The notes under the pieces: generated by a model
What the model was told of the DNA's origin: nothing
Databases searched by the model: none
Seen by the model: only the letters and a program-made list of their open reading frames with translations
From: Bacteroidota bacterium
GTDB lineage: Bacteria; Bacteroidota; Ignavibacteria; Kapaibacteriales; HRBIN21
Length of the DNA stretch: 32,796 bases
Reading direction: 5' to 3'
NCBI GenBank assembly: GCA_030550395.1
Contig: JAUQPL010000006.1
Location: 68,624-101,419, forward strand
Translations under genes and position numbers: made by a program
Shown: positions 25,341 through 32,796 of the stretch, one piece after another
Layout: the number at the start of each line of letters is the position of its first letter
Position numbering within the stretch: position 1 is the first letter of the stretch

Positions 25341-28300
25341 ATGATGACGCGGTTTCGGTTCCTGTGGCTACTTATAGTGGGCATTGTTATCGTCGGATTG
25401 ACGGTGCCGGAGGCATTTGCCAGACGCAGTGGAATGCGCTCGGCAACCGTGTACTCCTATCCGGGTCCATTTAACGCGGCATCGGCTAATCCAAGGACCC
25501 AGCCAGCGGTTTCAACCGGTTACTACTTGGTGGATACCCAAGGGCCAGAACCAGAGTTCTGGAAACCACAACCGGCGAGAGACTTCGTTGGATTGGATCA
25601 AAATCCGCAGTATTGGCGGCGTATCGTTTCCGGTCCGAATCAGTTCCCGCTTAGCTACTGGGAGGGACATCCGGAAGGGCGGCCCTACTTCCGGAATCCC
25701 AGCAATCCCAATGACTCTACAGATAACGCCTTTGCAGGTCCGATTCCCATAGGGTTCCCCTTCTACTTCAATGGAGTCCGTTACGACAGCTTCTATGTGT
25801 CCACGAATGGGATTGTGGTGTTCTCGAATCGTCGGTATATCTACGATGAAAGTGGGAATCCGATCGGCATTGATCCAAATACAGATGACCAGTTCGTCCG
25901 GGGTACCACAGACATGACGATTCCGGATAACTGGGGTTACCAGTACGTTGCGTTGGGGGTAGCCTCAGGGACCGGTACGCCGACGCAGGGCATTCGCAAC
26001 CCGAACAATGTTCGCTTGAATACGCCAACGTTGGCGAATATGAATCAATATACCCCATTGCTGGCACCTCTGTGGGATGATTTGCAGTTGTCGGTGTGGG
26101 ATCCTAACCAGCAAACAGTGGATGACTTTGGACAGGTATGGTACTACCGGGATCCCAGTGGCAACAAGTTGGTGATTTACTTCATCAACCTAACCCCGCG
26201 GGGCACCAAGATTACTCCTTACGGGAATGTGAGCTTCCCTGCAGATGTGCGACCTGGGGTGCAGAACACACCATTTGTTGCGTGTGATCTCCAGATCGTT
26301 TTGAATCGTTTGGATAGCTCCATCACGTACATCTATCCCCGATTTACTGGGGTTGTTGTTGTGGCTGGACGTCCGGTTCCTGCGGAAGTCCTCTTCCTCT
26401 ACAACGCAACCATTGGCCTGCGCGGATATGCGCGACACGTCAATTTTGACTCCAAGAACAATACCTCTGGGGCACTAACACCATATTTGCAGTTTACTGA
26501 GTTCTCCTTCGAGGGAAATCCGCCAACGATTTTTGCTCTGGGTCCGACGCGGAATGTCTTCCACAGCTTCTTCGCTATTAAGTGGAAGCAATGGAAGAAT
26601 GTGGGGCGGGTCTGGAATGTCCAATACAAGGTACGCCGGCGTGGACCGGGTCGGACGATGGACTTTGACTCTACGATTGCGAACCCGAATAACTTTGAGC
26701 TGTTGGCAGGGGATCAGGTTCTGGGCGCCATTCAGCCGGTAGGTATCTTCCAGAATCTGACAAACGATATCCAGGGTCCAACGGGTTCACCGACGGGGGT
26801 AAACTACCAGCGTCAAGATGTGCAATTCCGGGTCCGCTTCCAGATCTTCAACCAAGCCACCGGTGAAGTTGTCTACAGCCGTTCGTTAGCCATCACTCAT
26901 GAAGCGCTTTCTGATCCGAACTCGGGTATCAGTCTCTGCGATGTCAATGGAAATCCGATTGCATACCCAGCAGGGGCTAATGGAATCCCACCGTACGCTT
27001 TCGTCAGGGTTGAATTCCCGCCCTTTGAAGCAAACGAATTCATCGAGCGCCACATTGGGCGGCTACGCTCCGTGGTCATCTTGGATCCGACAACTCCGGA
27101 TGGACAAAGTTTGGGGGACCAATGGCCTTTTGATGATACGACAGCAATCAACCTGTTTGTGGTTCGCCGGTTGGCGGACTTCAATGATGACGTGCGGGAG
27201 TTCCATGTCATTGATGGCGTTCCGATGCCATCGGTTAAGAAGTGGGTAAGTTTGGAGGCTGACGTGGTATCGGGGGATGAGGTCTGCTACAATCCGCCTC
27301 CACCGCGAGGCGAATATGGGGCAGCGAATAACCCGAATTTCCGTCTGAACTCCCCCGTCATCCGCTTGAATCGTGTTATGCTCAGTGGCGATGATTGGCC
27401 CAGTCTTCCAAATGGTGACCAGATTATTAGTTTCCCCATCGATTTGCGGCAACGAAAAGGTGCTGTTCTTTCCCTCTCAGTGCAACGCACGGGCAAGCCA
27501 GCCGAGAATTGGTATGACCGTGGATGGTCTGATAATCAGAACATTGGACCCGAGCCGCGGGTAGTGCTCAACGGAGTAGTGACTCAAACATATGGCAATC
27601 TTCCAGACGAGTTGCGGGTTGAGTTTGCCCGTCCAAGTTGGGATGGGCTGACGAATATCACCAATATCACAGTATGGAATTACCATCCGCGCCCTGGAGG
27701 ACAGCCGGTAACCAATAACTCGGCGTTTACTCTCTACGGCGCAGGTGGGTATACCCGGGGCTTTGATTCACTGGATTATAACTGGCCCCTGACGGTGCAG
27801 GAAGGGCTTCGGGCAGATTTATACGATGATGGGAAGGACTTTGAGTTCCGCAAGATTTTCATCCCGATTCCGGATACCATTATCAACTGGCCAAACGAAG
27901 GAGCCAAGAACTTCCGCTTCCGCATCTGGGTGCGGGCAAAGCGTGACATGAGCTCTCCACCTCCACCAGATGATGACGAGGATAATTACTTCGTGGACAA
28001 CGTTCGCATCCTCTTCCCGACGGAGGTAACGGACTTGGAGGTTGCGGCCGTGAAAGTGAATATCCCATACACTATGTTACCAGCAAGCCAAGCAACGCGC
28101 ATCCCCATCAGTGTCCGGGTTGCTAACAACACGGGGCTGGCTGCCGGTGGCTTCTACATTGGGGTTATCATTCGTCGGGAAGGGGATCCACAGGTCATTC
28201 ATGCGATGTCTAAATACGTGCCGCTATTGGGTGGAAACCGCGAAGTAGAGATTCCCTTCCCCGACTGGGATGCCCGGAATAAGGGTATGGGACCGGGTCG

Positions 28301-29804
28301 GTATATTATCACGGCACGTCTCTTCATACCCGGAGGAGATTTGGAGCCCCTCAATGATGAGAACTACACCATCTTTGACCTCAAGTTCGGAGATTCCTTC
28401 GCCTACGAGGTGGAGCCAGAGAATCTGGGGTCAAGCAAGAATAATGTGCCTGACCAGCAATTCTCTGGTATTCCAGGGCGTGGACTGAATCTATTCTGCT
28501 ATCCCCAAGGTCCTTCCGACAATGCGACAACCCGTTTTGGGCCTCCGGGTGGGGATGGATCTGGACAGCTGGCGATGCGCTTCCGTCTGCGAGCTCAGGA
28601 TACGGTGTATGGCTACATGGCATTCTTCGGGAGCTTGAACCAAGACTTCAACTACGTTTCCTTCTCCATCTACCGTGGAACCACAATCCCGCAAACGTTG
28701 ATCACAGGGAGTCGGATCAGCCGGATCCGTGGTTTCGGGGATACACTGGTCTACGAGCAAGGGCGTCCGGTTTGGCGTCCGATGGCCGATGGGGTCTACG
28801 ATCGGTTCTCCTTCTACATACTGCCACAGCCGGTCGTGTTGCCGGCGGGTGATTATTGGGCAGCAGTGGCACAGCGAGGCTCTGTTGGCTTTGAATTAGG
28901 TGCCTCAAAATCCCGCATGGGAATGGTGACAACCAACGTGTCTACTATCCCGGTTGCGGGAATCCAGAATTACCAGCTTATGATTGACAAGGCTTTGCGA
29001 GTCCGACAGGGAATGGCGCTCATCAATGATAACGTCTTTGCCTTCCAGAACACTTTGGATGCAGGGCAGTGGGGACAGTTTATGCCAACGGTTGGGACCG
29101 TTGCCTATGCTCACCTGAACTATATTGGACAGGTTGGTTTCTATGCGACCCGGAGTCGTGGGACCTGGCTTCCGCTTGTCCGACCGTATTTAGGCGAGCG
29201 GAGTTACAACCAGGGGCGGCTGGTGTCGGCACAGTTGGCCAGCTTTGAGGGTGTGGCACAGCGGCGGAAGAATGTGCTGCTGTGGGCAACAGCGTCCGAA
29301 GTGAATTTGGAGCGCTTCGTGTTAGAACGACGGCTCTCTGATGCAGAGCCCTGGGTGCCGATCTACAGTGAGCGGGCTCTCGGGGATGAGCATCGGGGTG
29401 AAAGCTACCGTTACGAGGACGCCAATGTCCGGCCGGGTGTGGAGTACCAGTATCGGCTACGGCTTGTTGCCCGTGACGGGGAAGAGAACTTTAGCCACGT
29501 GCTGCATCTGACTCCGCTGGATGAGGGTGAGGTATGGGTTGGGAACAGTGCGCCCAATCCGTTTGCTTCCCGGACCAGCATTGAGCTGCGTCTGCCGGAG
29601 TCGCTCCGAGTGCGGGCGGAGATTGTGGATGCTCTCGGCAAAGTTGTGCGCACGGTGCTCGATGAGATGCTGCCGGCAGGTGTCCATACCCTTGCGTGGG
29701 ATGGAACCTCGGAGCTGGGGACGCCGGTGGCTGCTGGTGCTTATCGGTGGCGGCTCTTTGTCGGAGAGAACGTTGTGACACAGCCTGTGACACTGATCCG
29801 CTGA
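25341..29804 (+). CDS. Large secreted multidomain protein with T9SS C-terminal sorting domain
   Basis: The 1487-residue protein begins with a signal peptide (basic residues, then LWLLIVGIVIVGLTV and probable cleavage after AFA near residue 27). Residues about 125-170 contain FPFYFNGVRYDSFYVSTNGIVVFSN, a beta-sandwich motif common at the start of such surface proteins. An acidic PPPPDDDED linker occurs near residue 875, followed by a CARDB-like segment (about 895-1010). Near 1310-1395 is a fibronectin-like region. From about 1400, NSAPNPFASRTSIELRLPE onward is a FlgD-like type A sorting domain that directs export through T9SS. The middle is rich in Asn, Pro and aromatic residues, with no catalytic motif I recognise. 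A strong GGAGGGG precedes tandem ATGs at 25341 and 25344. It is followed by a terminator, so it is probably monocistronic. Confidence 0.88.
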   Translation: MMTRFRFLWLLIVGIVIVGLTVPEAFARRSGMRSATVYSYPGPFNAASANPRTQPAVSTGYYLVDTQGPEPEFWKPQPARDFVGLDQNPQYWRRIVSGPNQFPLSYWEGHPEGRPYFRNPSNPNDSTDNAFAGPIPIGFPFYFNGVRYDSFYVSTNGIVVFSNRRYIYDESGNPIGIDPNTDDQFVRGTTDMTIPDNWGYQYVALGVASGTGTPTQGIRNPNNVRLNTPTLANMNQYTPLLAPLWDDLQLSVWDPNQQTVDDFGQVWYYRDPSGNKLVIYFINLTPRGTKITPYGNVSFPADVRPGVQNTPFVACDLQIVLNRLDSSITYIYPRFTGVVVVAGRPVPAEVLFLYNATIGLRGYARHVNFDSKNNTSGALTPYLQFTEFSFEGNPPTIFALGPTRNVFHSFFAIKWKQWKNVGRVWNVQYKVRRRGPGRTMDFDSTIANPNNFELLAGDQVLGAIQPVGIFQNLTNDIQGPTGSPTGVNYQRQDVQFRVRFQIFNQATGEVVYSRSLAITHEALSDPNSGISLCDVNGNPIAYPAGANGIPPYAFVRVEFPPFEANEFIERHIGRLRSVVILDPTTPDGQSLGDQWPFDDTTAINLFVVRRLADFNDDVREFHVIDGVPMPSVKKWVSLEADVVSGDEVCYNPPPPRGEYGAANNPNFRLNSPVIRLNRVMLSGDDWPSLPNGDQIISFPIDLRQRKGAVLSLSVQRTGKPAENWYDRGWSDNQNIGPEPRVVLNGVVTQTYGNLPDELRVEFARPSWDGLTNITNITVWNYHPRPGGQPVTNNSAFTLYGAGGYTRGFDSLDYNWPLTVQEGLRADLYDDGKDFEFRKIFIPIPDTIINWPNEGAKNFRFRIWVRAKRDMSSPPPPDDDEDNYFVDNVRILFPTEVTDLEVAAVKVNIPYTMLPASQATRIPISVRVANNTGLAAGGFYIGVIIRREGDPQVIHAMSKYVPLLGGNREVEIPFPDWDARNKGMGPGRYIITARLFIPGGDLEPLNDENYTIFDLKFGDSFAYEVEPENLGSSKNNVPDQQFSGIPGRGLNLFCYPQGPSDNATTRFGPPGGDGSGQLAMRFRLRAQDTVYGYMAFFGSLNQDFNYVSFSIYRGTTIPQTLITGSRISRIRGFGDTLVYEQGRPVWRPMADGVYDRFSFYILPQPVVLPAGDYWAAVAQRGSVGFELGASKSRMGMVTTNVSTIPVAGIQNYQLMIDKALRVRQGMALINDNVFAFQNTLDAGQWGQFMPTVGTVAYAHLNYIGQVGFYATRSRGTWLPLVRPYLGERSYNQGRLVSAQLASFEGVAQRRKNVLLWATASEVNLERFVLERRLSDAEPWVPIYSERALGDEHRGESYRYEDANVRPGVEYQYRLRLVARDGEENFSHVLHLTPLDEGEVWVGNSAPNPFASRTSIELRLPESLRVRAEIVDALGKVVRTVLDEMLPAGVHTLAWDGTSELGTPVAAGAYRWRLFVGENVVTQPVTLIR

Positions 29805-29837
29805 TTGGAGAAAGTGAGCATTGCACCGGAGGATAAG

Positions 29838-29873
29838 GGAGCCTTCTGCCTGCGGGTAGAAGGCTCCTTTTTT
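29838..29873 (+). terminator. Intrinsic terminator after the T9SS protein gene
   Basis: GGAGCCTTCT (29838-29847) pairs perfectly with AGAAGGCTCC (29858-29867). GCC/GGT can extend this to about 13 bp with a 4-base loop. Six Ts follow directly (29868-29873). It lies 34 bases after the stop codon. Confidence 0.92.
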
Positions 29874-29906
29874 GTCAGTGCGGGTCAATAAACCACGGTG
29901 TGGGAA

Positions 29907-30251
29907 ATGGCGGAGACGGTGTTTGCTAGGATTATCCGACGCGAGATACCGGCACAGATTGAGTATGAGGATGAGGAGGTTGTTGCCTTCCGGGACATTA
30001 ACCCACAGGCGCCCATCCATATATTGGTCGTGCCGAAGAAGGCGATTCCAACACTGAATGATGCTTCGGAGGAAGACATTCCCTTGCTGGGCAAGTTGCT
30101 ATGGGTAGCACGTCAATTAGCCCATCAACATGGGATTGCAGAACGGGGATATCGGCTTGTGCTGAATTGCAATAGGGAGGCAGGGCAGACAGTGTTTCAC
30201 ATTCATCTCCACTTGCTCGGCGGACGTCCGTTCCAGTGGCCACCAGGATAA
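29907..30251 (+). CDS. HIT-family nucleotide hydrolase/transferase (HinT-like)
   Basis: The 114-residue protein has the full HinT layout: TVFARIIRREIPAQIEYEDEEVVAFRDINPQAPIHILVVPKK and the histidine triad HIHLHLLGG with His 98, 100 and 102. HinT proteins hydrolyse adenosine phosphoramidates and similar nucleotide conjugates in the cytoplasm. The ATG at 29907 fits the family start (AETVFARI); a GTG at 29898 is also in frame. It begins only 33 bases after the upstream terminator, so its promoter must be in that gap or overlap the terminator. kdsD follows 10 bases downstream. Confidence 0.93.
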   Translation: MAETVFARIIRREIPAQIEYEDEEVVAFRDINPQAPIHILVVPKKAIPTLNDASEEDIPLLGKLLWVARQLAHQHGIAERGYRLVLNCNREAGQTVFHIHLHLLGGRPFQWPPG

Positions 30252-30261
30252 GACTGGAGTG

Positions 30262-31254
30262 ATGGAAGAGGGCAGAGTCGCACCCCAGGAGGTGGGGGCA
30301 GTAGAGATAGCCCGGAAAGTTTTTCAACAGCAGGCGGGAGCGCTAACGACCATTAGTGAACGAATCGGACGTGAGTTTGAAGAAGCGGTTGCTCTGCTTC
30401 ACGCAGCGCGACAGGTCATCGTCAGTGGGGTTGGAAAGTCGGGGCTCATTGGACGGAAAATCGCCGCGACCTTGCGCAGTATTGGAGTACCGGCTGTTTT
30501 TATCCATGCAGCAGAGGCGCCACACGGCGATTTGGGAATCGTGCGGGCAGGTGATGTCTGCGTTTTGATTTCCAAAAGTGGTATGACGACTGAGGTATGT
30601 GCTTTGCTACCATGGCTGCGACGCCGTCAGGTGTCTATCATCGCTATTGTCGGGCAGCGTCAGTCGGAGTTGGCTCAGAAAGCCGATGTGGTACTCGATG
30701 TTGGGATTGAGACAGAGGCCTGTCCATTGAACATGATTCCGACGACGAGCACGACGGCAGCGCTGGTTATGGGTGATGCATTGGCAATAGCATTGATGAA
30801 GCTTCGGGGGGTTCGGGCAGAAGACATCGCTGCGGCTCATCCTGTAGGCACTTTGGGCCGCTTGGCGCGCTTGCGGGTTCGCGACGTCATGCATACGGGA
30901 AAGGCGTTGCCCTTGGTATCGCCGGAGACGAGTTTCCGTCACATGCTCATTGAAATGACGGCAAAGGCGTTGGGGTGTGTCTGTGTTGTCCGAGAGGATG
31001 GGCAGCTCTGTGGTATCGTCACCGATGGGGACGTGCGCCGTACCCTCCAACGGGTGGAGGATATCCAGCAGCTGCAGGTCCGGGATGTTATGACTCGAAC
31101 CCCGGTGGTTGTTCCCCCTGATGCGTCGTTAGCAGAAGCTTTGGCTTTGATGGAGCATCGTCCCAGTCAGATTAGTGTTTTGCCGGTGGTGGACGAGAAG
31201 GGGGTTTGCATTGGAGTAGTGCGGGTACACGATATCATCCGTAGCCAGTTTTGA
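30262..31254 (+). CDS. kdsD: Arabinose-5-phosphate isomerase
   Basis: This enzyme converts ribulose 5-phosphate to D-arabinose 5-phosphate, the precursor of KDO in LPS. The 330-residue protein has an N-terminal SIS domain (VSGVGKSGLIGRKIAATLRS near residue 53, then AEAPHGDLGIV, LISKSGMTTEV and PTTSTTAALVMGDALAIALM). Two CBS domains follow (VRDVMHTGKALPLV from about 208; VRDVMTRTPVVVPPDASLAEAL from about 273). This is the KdsD/KpsF arrangement. The ATG at 30262 directly follows an in-frame GTG at 30259. Both lie just after the HIT stop. With lpxK in the window it supports a KDO-lipid A envelope. Confidence 0.93.
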   Translation: MEEGRVAPQEVGAVEIARKVFQQQAGALTTISERIGREFEEAVALLHAARQVIVSGVGKSGLIGRKIAATLRSIGVPAVFIHAAEAPHGDLGIVRAGDVCVLISKSGMTTEVCALLPWLRRRQVSIIAIVGQRQSELAQKADVVLDVGIETEACPLNMIPTTSTTAALVMGDALAIALMKLRGVRAEDIAAAHPVGTLGRLARLRVRDVMHTGKALPLVSPETSFRHMLIEMTAKALGCVCVVREDGQLCGIVTDGDVRRTLQRVEDIQQLQVRDVMTRTPVVVPPDASLAEALALMEHRPSQISVLPVVDEKGVCIGVVRVHDIIRSQF

Positions 31255-31637
31255 GCCAGTTGTGCTGGGTGAATGAGGCAGTGGCGACGATCTTCCGGAT
31301 CGGGGATATGCTCTTCTTAGGGCTTGTGGTTCCCTACGGGCCAATCCTCAGCGGGTGGCGCTGATTGAACGTATGGGGAGGTATTTTGAATGAGCTGGTG
31401 TGCCCGTTGTAGCCGCAATAGGAGGGATGGGGTTACTGAAGATAGGGCTGTTTACAATCGTAGTTGTGCTCAGCTTGAGGCATAATCGGGGCATCGGACG
31501 GTGCTATCCCGGGGGACACCAGGGGACCTGTAAGCGGAACGGATGCATCAGTGAAGTTGCTAGATTGGGTAGCTCATATTTGTGGTCTCATTGATGGCGG
31601 TCTCTTTGGGTATACTCGTGGGGCAAGGTGTGGGGAC
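31255..31637 (+). other. Long spacer before the membrane protein gene, no firm gene
   Basis: About 380 bases without a convincing gene. Two short frames are visible. One is 37 codons from TTG 31251, overlapping the kdsD stop and ending at 31364, with partly hydrophobic content (MLFLGLVVPYGPIL). The other is 31 codons at 31390-31485 and is listed separately. A CGATC/GATCG inverted repeat around 31283-31300 has no T run. A GTG at 31551 could extend the downstream gene upstream. The rest shows no repeat or RNA fold that I can defend. Confidence 0.4.
31390..31485 (+). CDS. Possible very small cysteine-containing protein
   Basis: This 31-codon frame (MSWCARCSRNRRDGVTEDRA, then VYNRSCAQLEA) starts at an ATG with a strong GGGGAGG Shine-Dalgarno 8 bases upstream. 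It has a CxxC pair and one further Cys. There is no homology I recognise and the composition proves little at this length. It may be a real small protein, an uORF, or chance. Confidence 0.2.
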   Translation: MSWCARCSRNRRDGVTEDRAVYNRSCAQLEA

Positions 31638-32705
31638 ATGGTGGCGAGAACCCTGTGGCGGGTAGTTCTCCCATTAGGTGCTGCAGGGCTTGTATTAGGG
31701 TTGCTTTCGGGCTATTCCCGGACGGGCTGGCTGGGGTTTCGGCTACCGGTGAGGCTGGTCATGGAACATGGAGCGCTGATGACGGGGAGTTTCTTTGGGA
31801 CGATGATTGCCCTGGAGCGGGCGATTGCCTTAAAGCGGTGGTGGGCGTACGCGCCACCTTGGCTCTGTGCGCTGAGCTTTCTGCTGTTTTGGGTTGGGGA
31901 ATCGGTTATTGGATATGCGCTTTTGGGAATAGGCGGTGTGGGAATGGTCGGGGTATTCGGATGGCTACTCAGCTACTATCGGTATTTCCCATTCGTTCTG
32001 ATGGCAGGAGCGGCTTTCCTCTTTTCTGGAGCATGGTTTATACGTCTTGCTGGGGTACCCTTTGTTCGGGTATTGCCCTTGCTTATGGGCTTTTTCACAC
32101 TGACCGTCGTTGCCGAGCGTTTGGAGTTGACACGGGTTGTTGGAGTAGAGCGAAAAGCCTTACGGTGGCTTTTAGCGGTGCTGGCCGTTCTGGTAGTGGG
32201 AATTGGTGGGGGAGTGCTCGCGGGGCAGTGGAAAATTCTTGGGATTGCTTTGGGTGGTGTAGGGGGCTGGCTACTGTGGTATGATGTTGCGCTTCAAGGA
32301 CTCCGCCGTTCTTCTCTGGGTCTACACCGATACGTGGCAGTGGCTCTGGCTATAGGGTACGTCTGGCTTCTTGTGGTGATGGCAATTTCCAGTGTCAGTG
32401 CTTTGGAAGGCTATTTGTACGATGCCTTCGTGCATAGCTTCTTTGTGGGTTTTGTCTTTGCTATGGTGTTTGCCCACGGCATCATGATCTTTCCGGCTAT
32501 GATGGCGCGCAAGGGATACGCGTGGACAGACTGGTTGTGGACACCGGTTTTGGTAACGCAGGTAGGGTTGGGGATGCGACTTATCGGGGATGTCCTTGGA
32601 GCAGTGCCGATGCGGCTTTGGGGCAGTGGAGTTATTGGGGTGGGGATCCTGCTGTATATGGTACTGGTGCTTTGGCAGACGTTTCGGCTTCCGCGGGTAC
32701 AGTGA
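31638..32705 (+). CDS. Polytopic membrane protein, NnrS-like
   Basis: The 355-residue protein is almost entirely hydrophobic, with roughly 9-11 membrane helices. An early block, VMEHGALMTGSFFGTMIALERAIALKRWW, resembles conserved sequence of membrane proteins related to NnrS, a haem/copper protein linked to nitric-oxide metabolism. Histidines in or near helices (about His 44, 230, 266 and 280; the last two in FVHSFFVGF and VFAHGIMIFPAM) could bind metal or haem. That is inference. The ATG at 31638 was chosen because hydrophobic sequence begins there. A GTG at 31551 would add 29 residues with little helix character. Function is not established. Confidence 0.65.
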   Translation: MVARTLWRVVLPLGAAGLVLGLLSGYSRTGWLGFRLPVRLVMEHGALMTGSFFGTMIALERAIALKRWWAYAPPWLCALSFLLFWVGESVIGYALLGIGGVGMVGVFGWLLSYYRYFPFVLMAGAAFLFSGAWFIRLAGVPFVRVLPLLMGFFTLTVVAERLELTRVVGVERKALRWLLAVLAVLVVGIGGGVLAGQWKILGIALGGVGGWLLWYDVALQGLRRSSLGLHRYVAVALAIGYVWLLVVMAISSVSALEGYLYDAFVHSFFVGFVFAMVFAHGIMIFPAMMARKGYAWTDWLWTPVLVTQVGLGMRLIGDVLGAVPMRLWGSGVIGVGILLYMVLVLWQTFRLPRVQ

Positions 32706-32796
32706 GCACAGCGTGAACGCCAGAGGGGAGCGTGGCAGCCTGCTGCAATGCTGTGTGGAAGGCTTCTGTCCCACAGAGGGCAGCCAGTTGGAGCCA
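32632..32796 (-). CDS. Possible 3' end of an unidentified minus-strand gene
   Basis: Reading leftward from the window edge, a frame of 54 codons is open and ends with TAA at 32632. Its first part (LAALCGTEAFHTALQQAATL, then PSGVHAVLTVPAEAE) is protein-like and has codon use like the neighbours. If real, it overlaps the 3' end of the membrane protein gene by 74 bases tail to tail. I cannot assign a family from this fragment. Confidence 0.3.
   Translation of the reverse strand, partial: WLQLAALCGTEAFHTALQQAATLPSGVHAVLTVPAEAETSAKAPVPYTAGSPPQ

Noticed and set aside
29457-30020. 187-residue minus-strand frame over the end of the T9SS gene, the terminator and the HIT start
   Set aside because: It crosses a strong terminator and two well-supported genes, and its composition is not protein-like.
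31400-31594. 64-residue plus-strand frame in the spacer after kdsD
   Set aside because: It has one hydrophobic run but then a composition unlike a protein, and no clear ribosome-binding site.
32322-32774. 150-residue minus-strand frame over the membrane protein gene
   Set aside because: His/Pro/Lys-rich shadow composition; a different minus-strand frame is the better candidate at the window edge.
1-32796. CRISPR arrays, insertion sequences, phage genes, defence islands
   Set aside because: No spaced direct repeats, transposase motifs, integrases or known defence domains were seen; the single HNH gene belongs to a common stand-alone family.

Overview
This window looks like a housekeeping segment of a Gram-negative chromosome from the FCB superphylum. 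The best guess, which is inference, is the Chlorobi/Ignavibacteria/Kapabacteria side. Supporting evidence is a 1487-residue exported protein ending in a type IX secretion (T9SS, Por) sorting domain, LpxK and KdsD (so lipid A and KDO, hence an outer membrane), and a tRNA-secE-nusG-rplKAJL-rpoBC cluster arranged as in that group. Many genes have recognisable Shine-Dalgarno sequences (holA, carA, proS, rpoB), which fits less well with typical Bacteroidia. Genes are very tightly packed, with many 1-35 base overlaps.

Region 1 (1-8435, all +): nine genes in one overlapping or abutting chain. They are murI (5' end cut by the window), an HD-GYP phosphodiesterase-like gene, two dipeptide-type ABC permeases, a stand-alone receiver protein, holA, proS, a PHP-domain phosphoesterase and a PAP2 membrane phosphatase. 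It mixes peptidoglycan precursor synthesis, signalling, transport, replication and translation.

Region 2 (8567-10346): an HNH endonuclease on the minus strand, divergent from carA (carbamoyl-phosphate synthase small subunit). carB is not adjacent.

Region 3 (10404-22359, +): six tRNA genes (Tyr, Gly-CCC, Gly-TCC, Gly-CCC, Thr, Trp), then secE, nusG, rplK, rplA, rplJ, rplL, rpoB and rpoC. The tuf gene that often lies between tRNA-Thr and tRNA-Trp is absent. A three-tiered hairpin before rplJ is a candidate L10 autoregulatory leader. A strong hairpin between rplL and rpoB is a candidate attenuator. RpoB carries an unusual N-terminal extension of about 90 residues.

Region 4 (22392-25088): a small C2C2 zinc-ribbon protein overlaps a family 5-type uracil-DNA glycosylase. 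Facing them on the minus strand are lpxK and a class I SAM methyltransferase. The converging UDG and lpxK genes share a 12-bp palindrome that holds both stop codons.

Region 5 (25341-32796): the large T9SS-exported protein with a strong intrinsic terminator, a HIT-family hydrolase, kdsD, a roughly 380-base spacer with two doubtful small ORFs, a polytopic NnrS-like membrane protein, and the possible 3' end of a minus-strand gene at the window edge.

I saw no CRISPR array, insertion sequence, prophage, rRNA gene or defence system. I found no convincing new multi-gene system. The points most worth a second look are the RpoB extension, the two RNA structures in the ribosomal-protein/RNA polymerase operon, the missing tuf, and the large exported protein.
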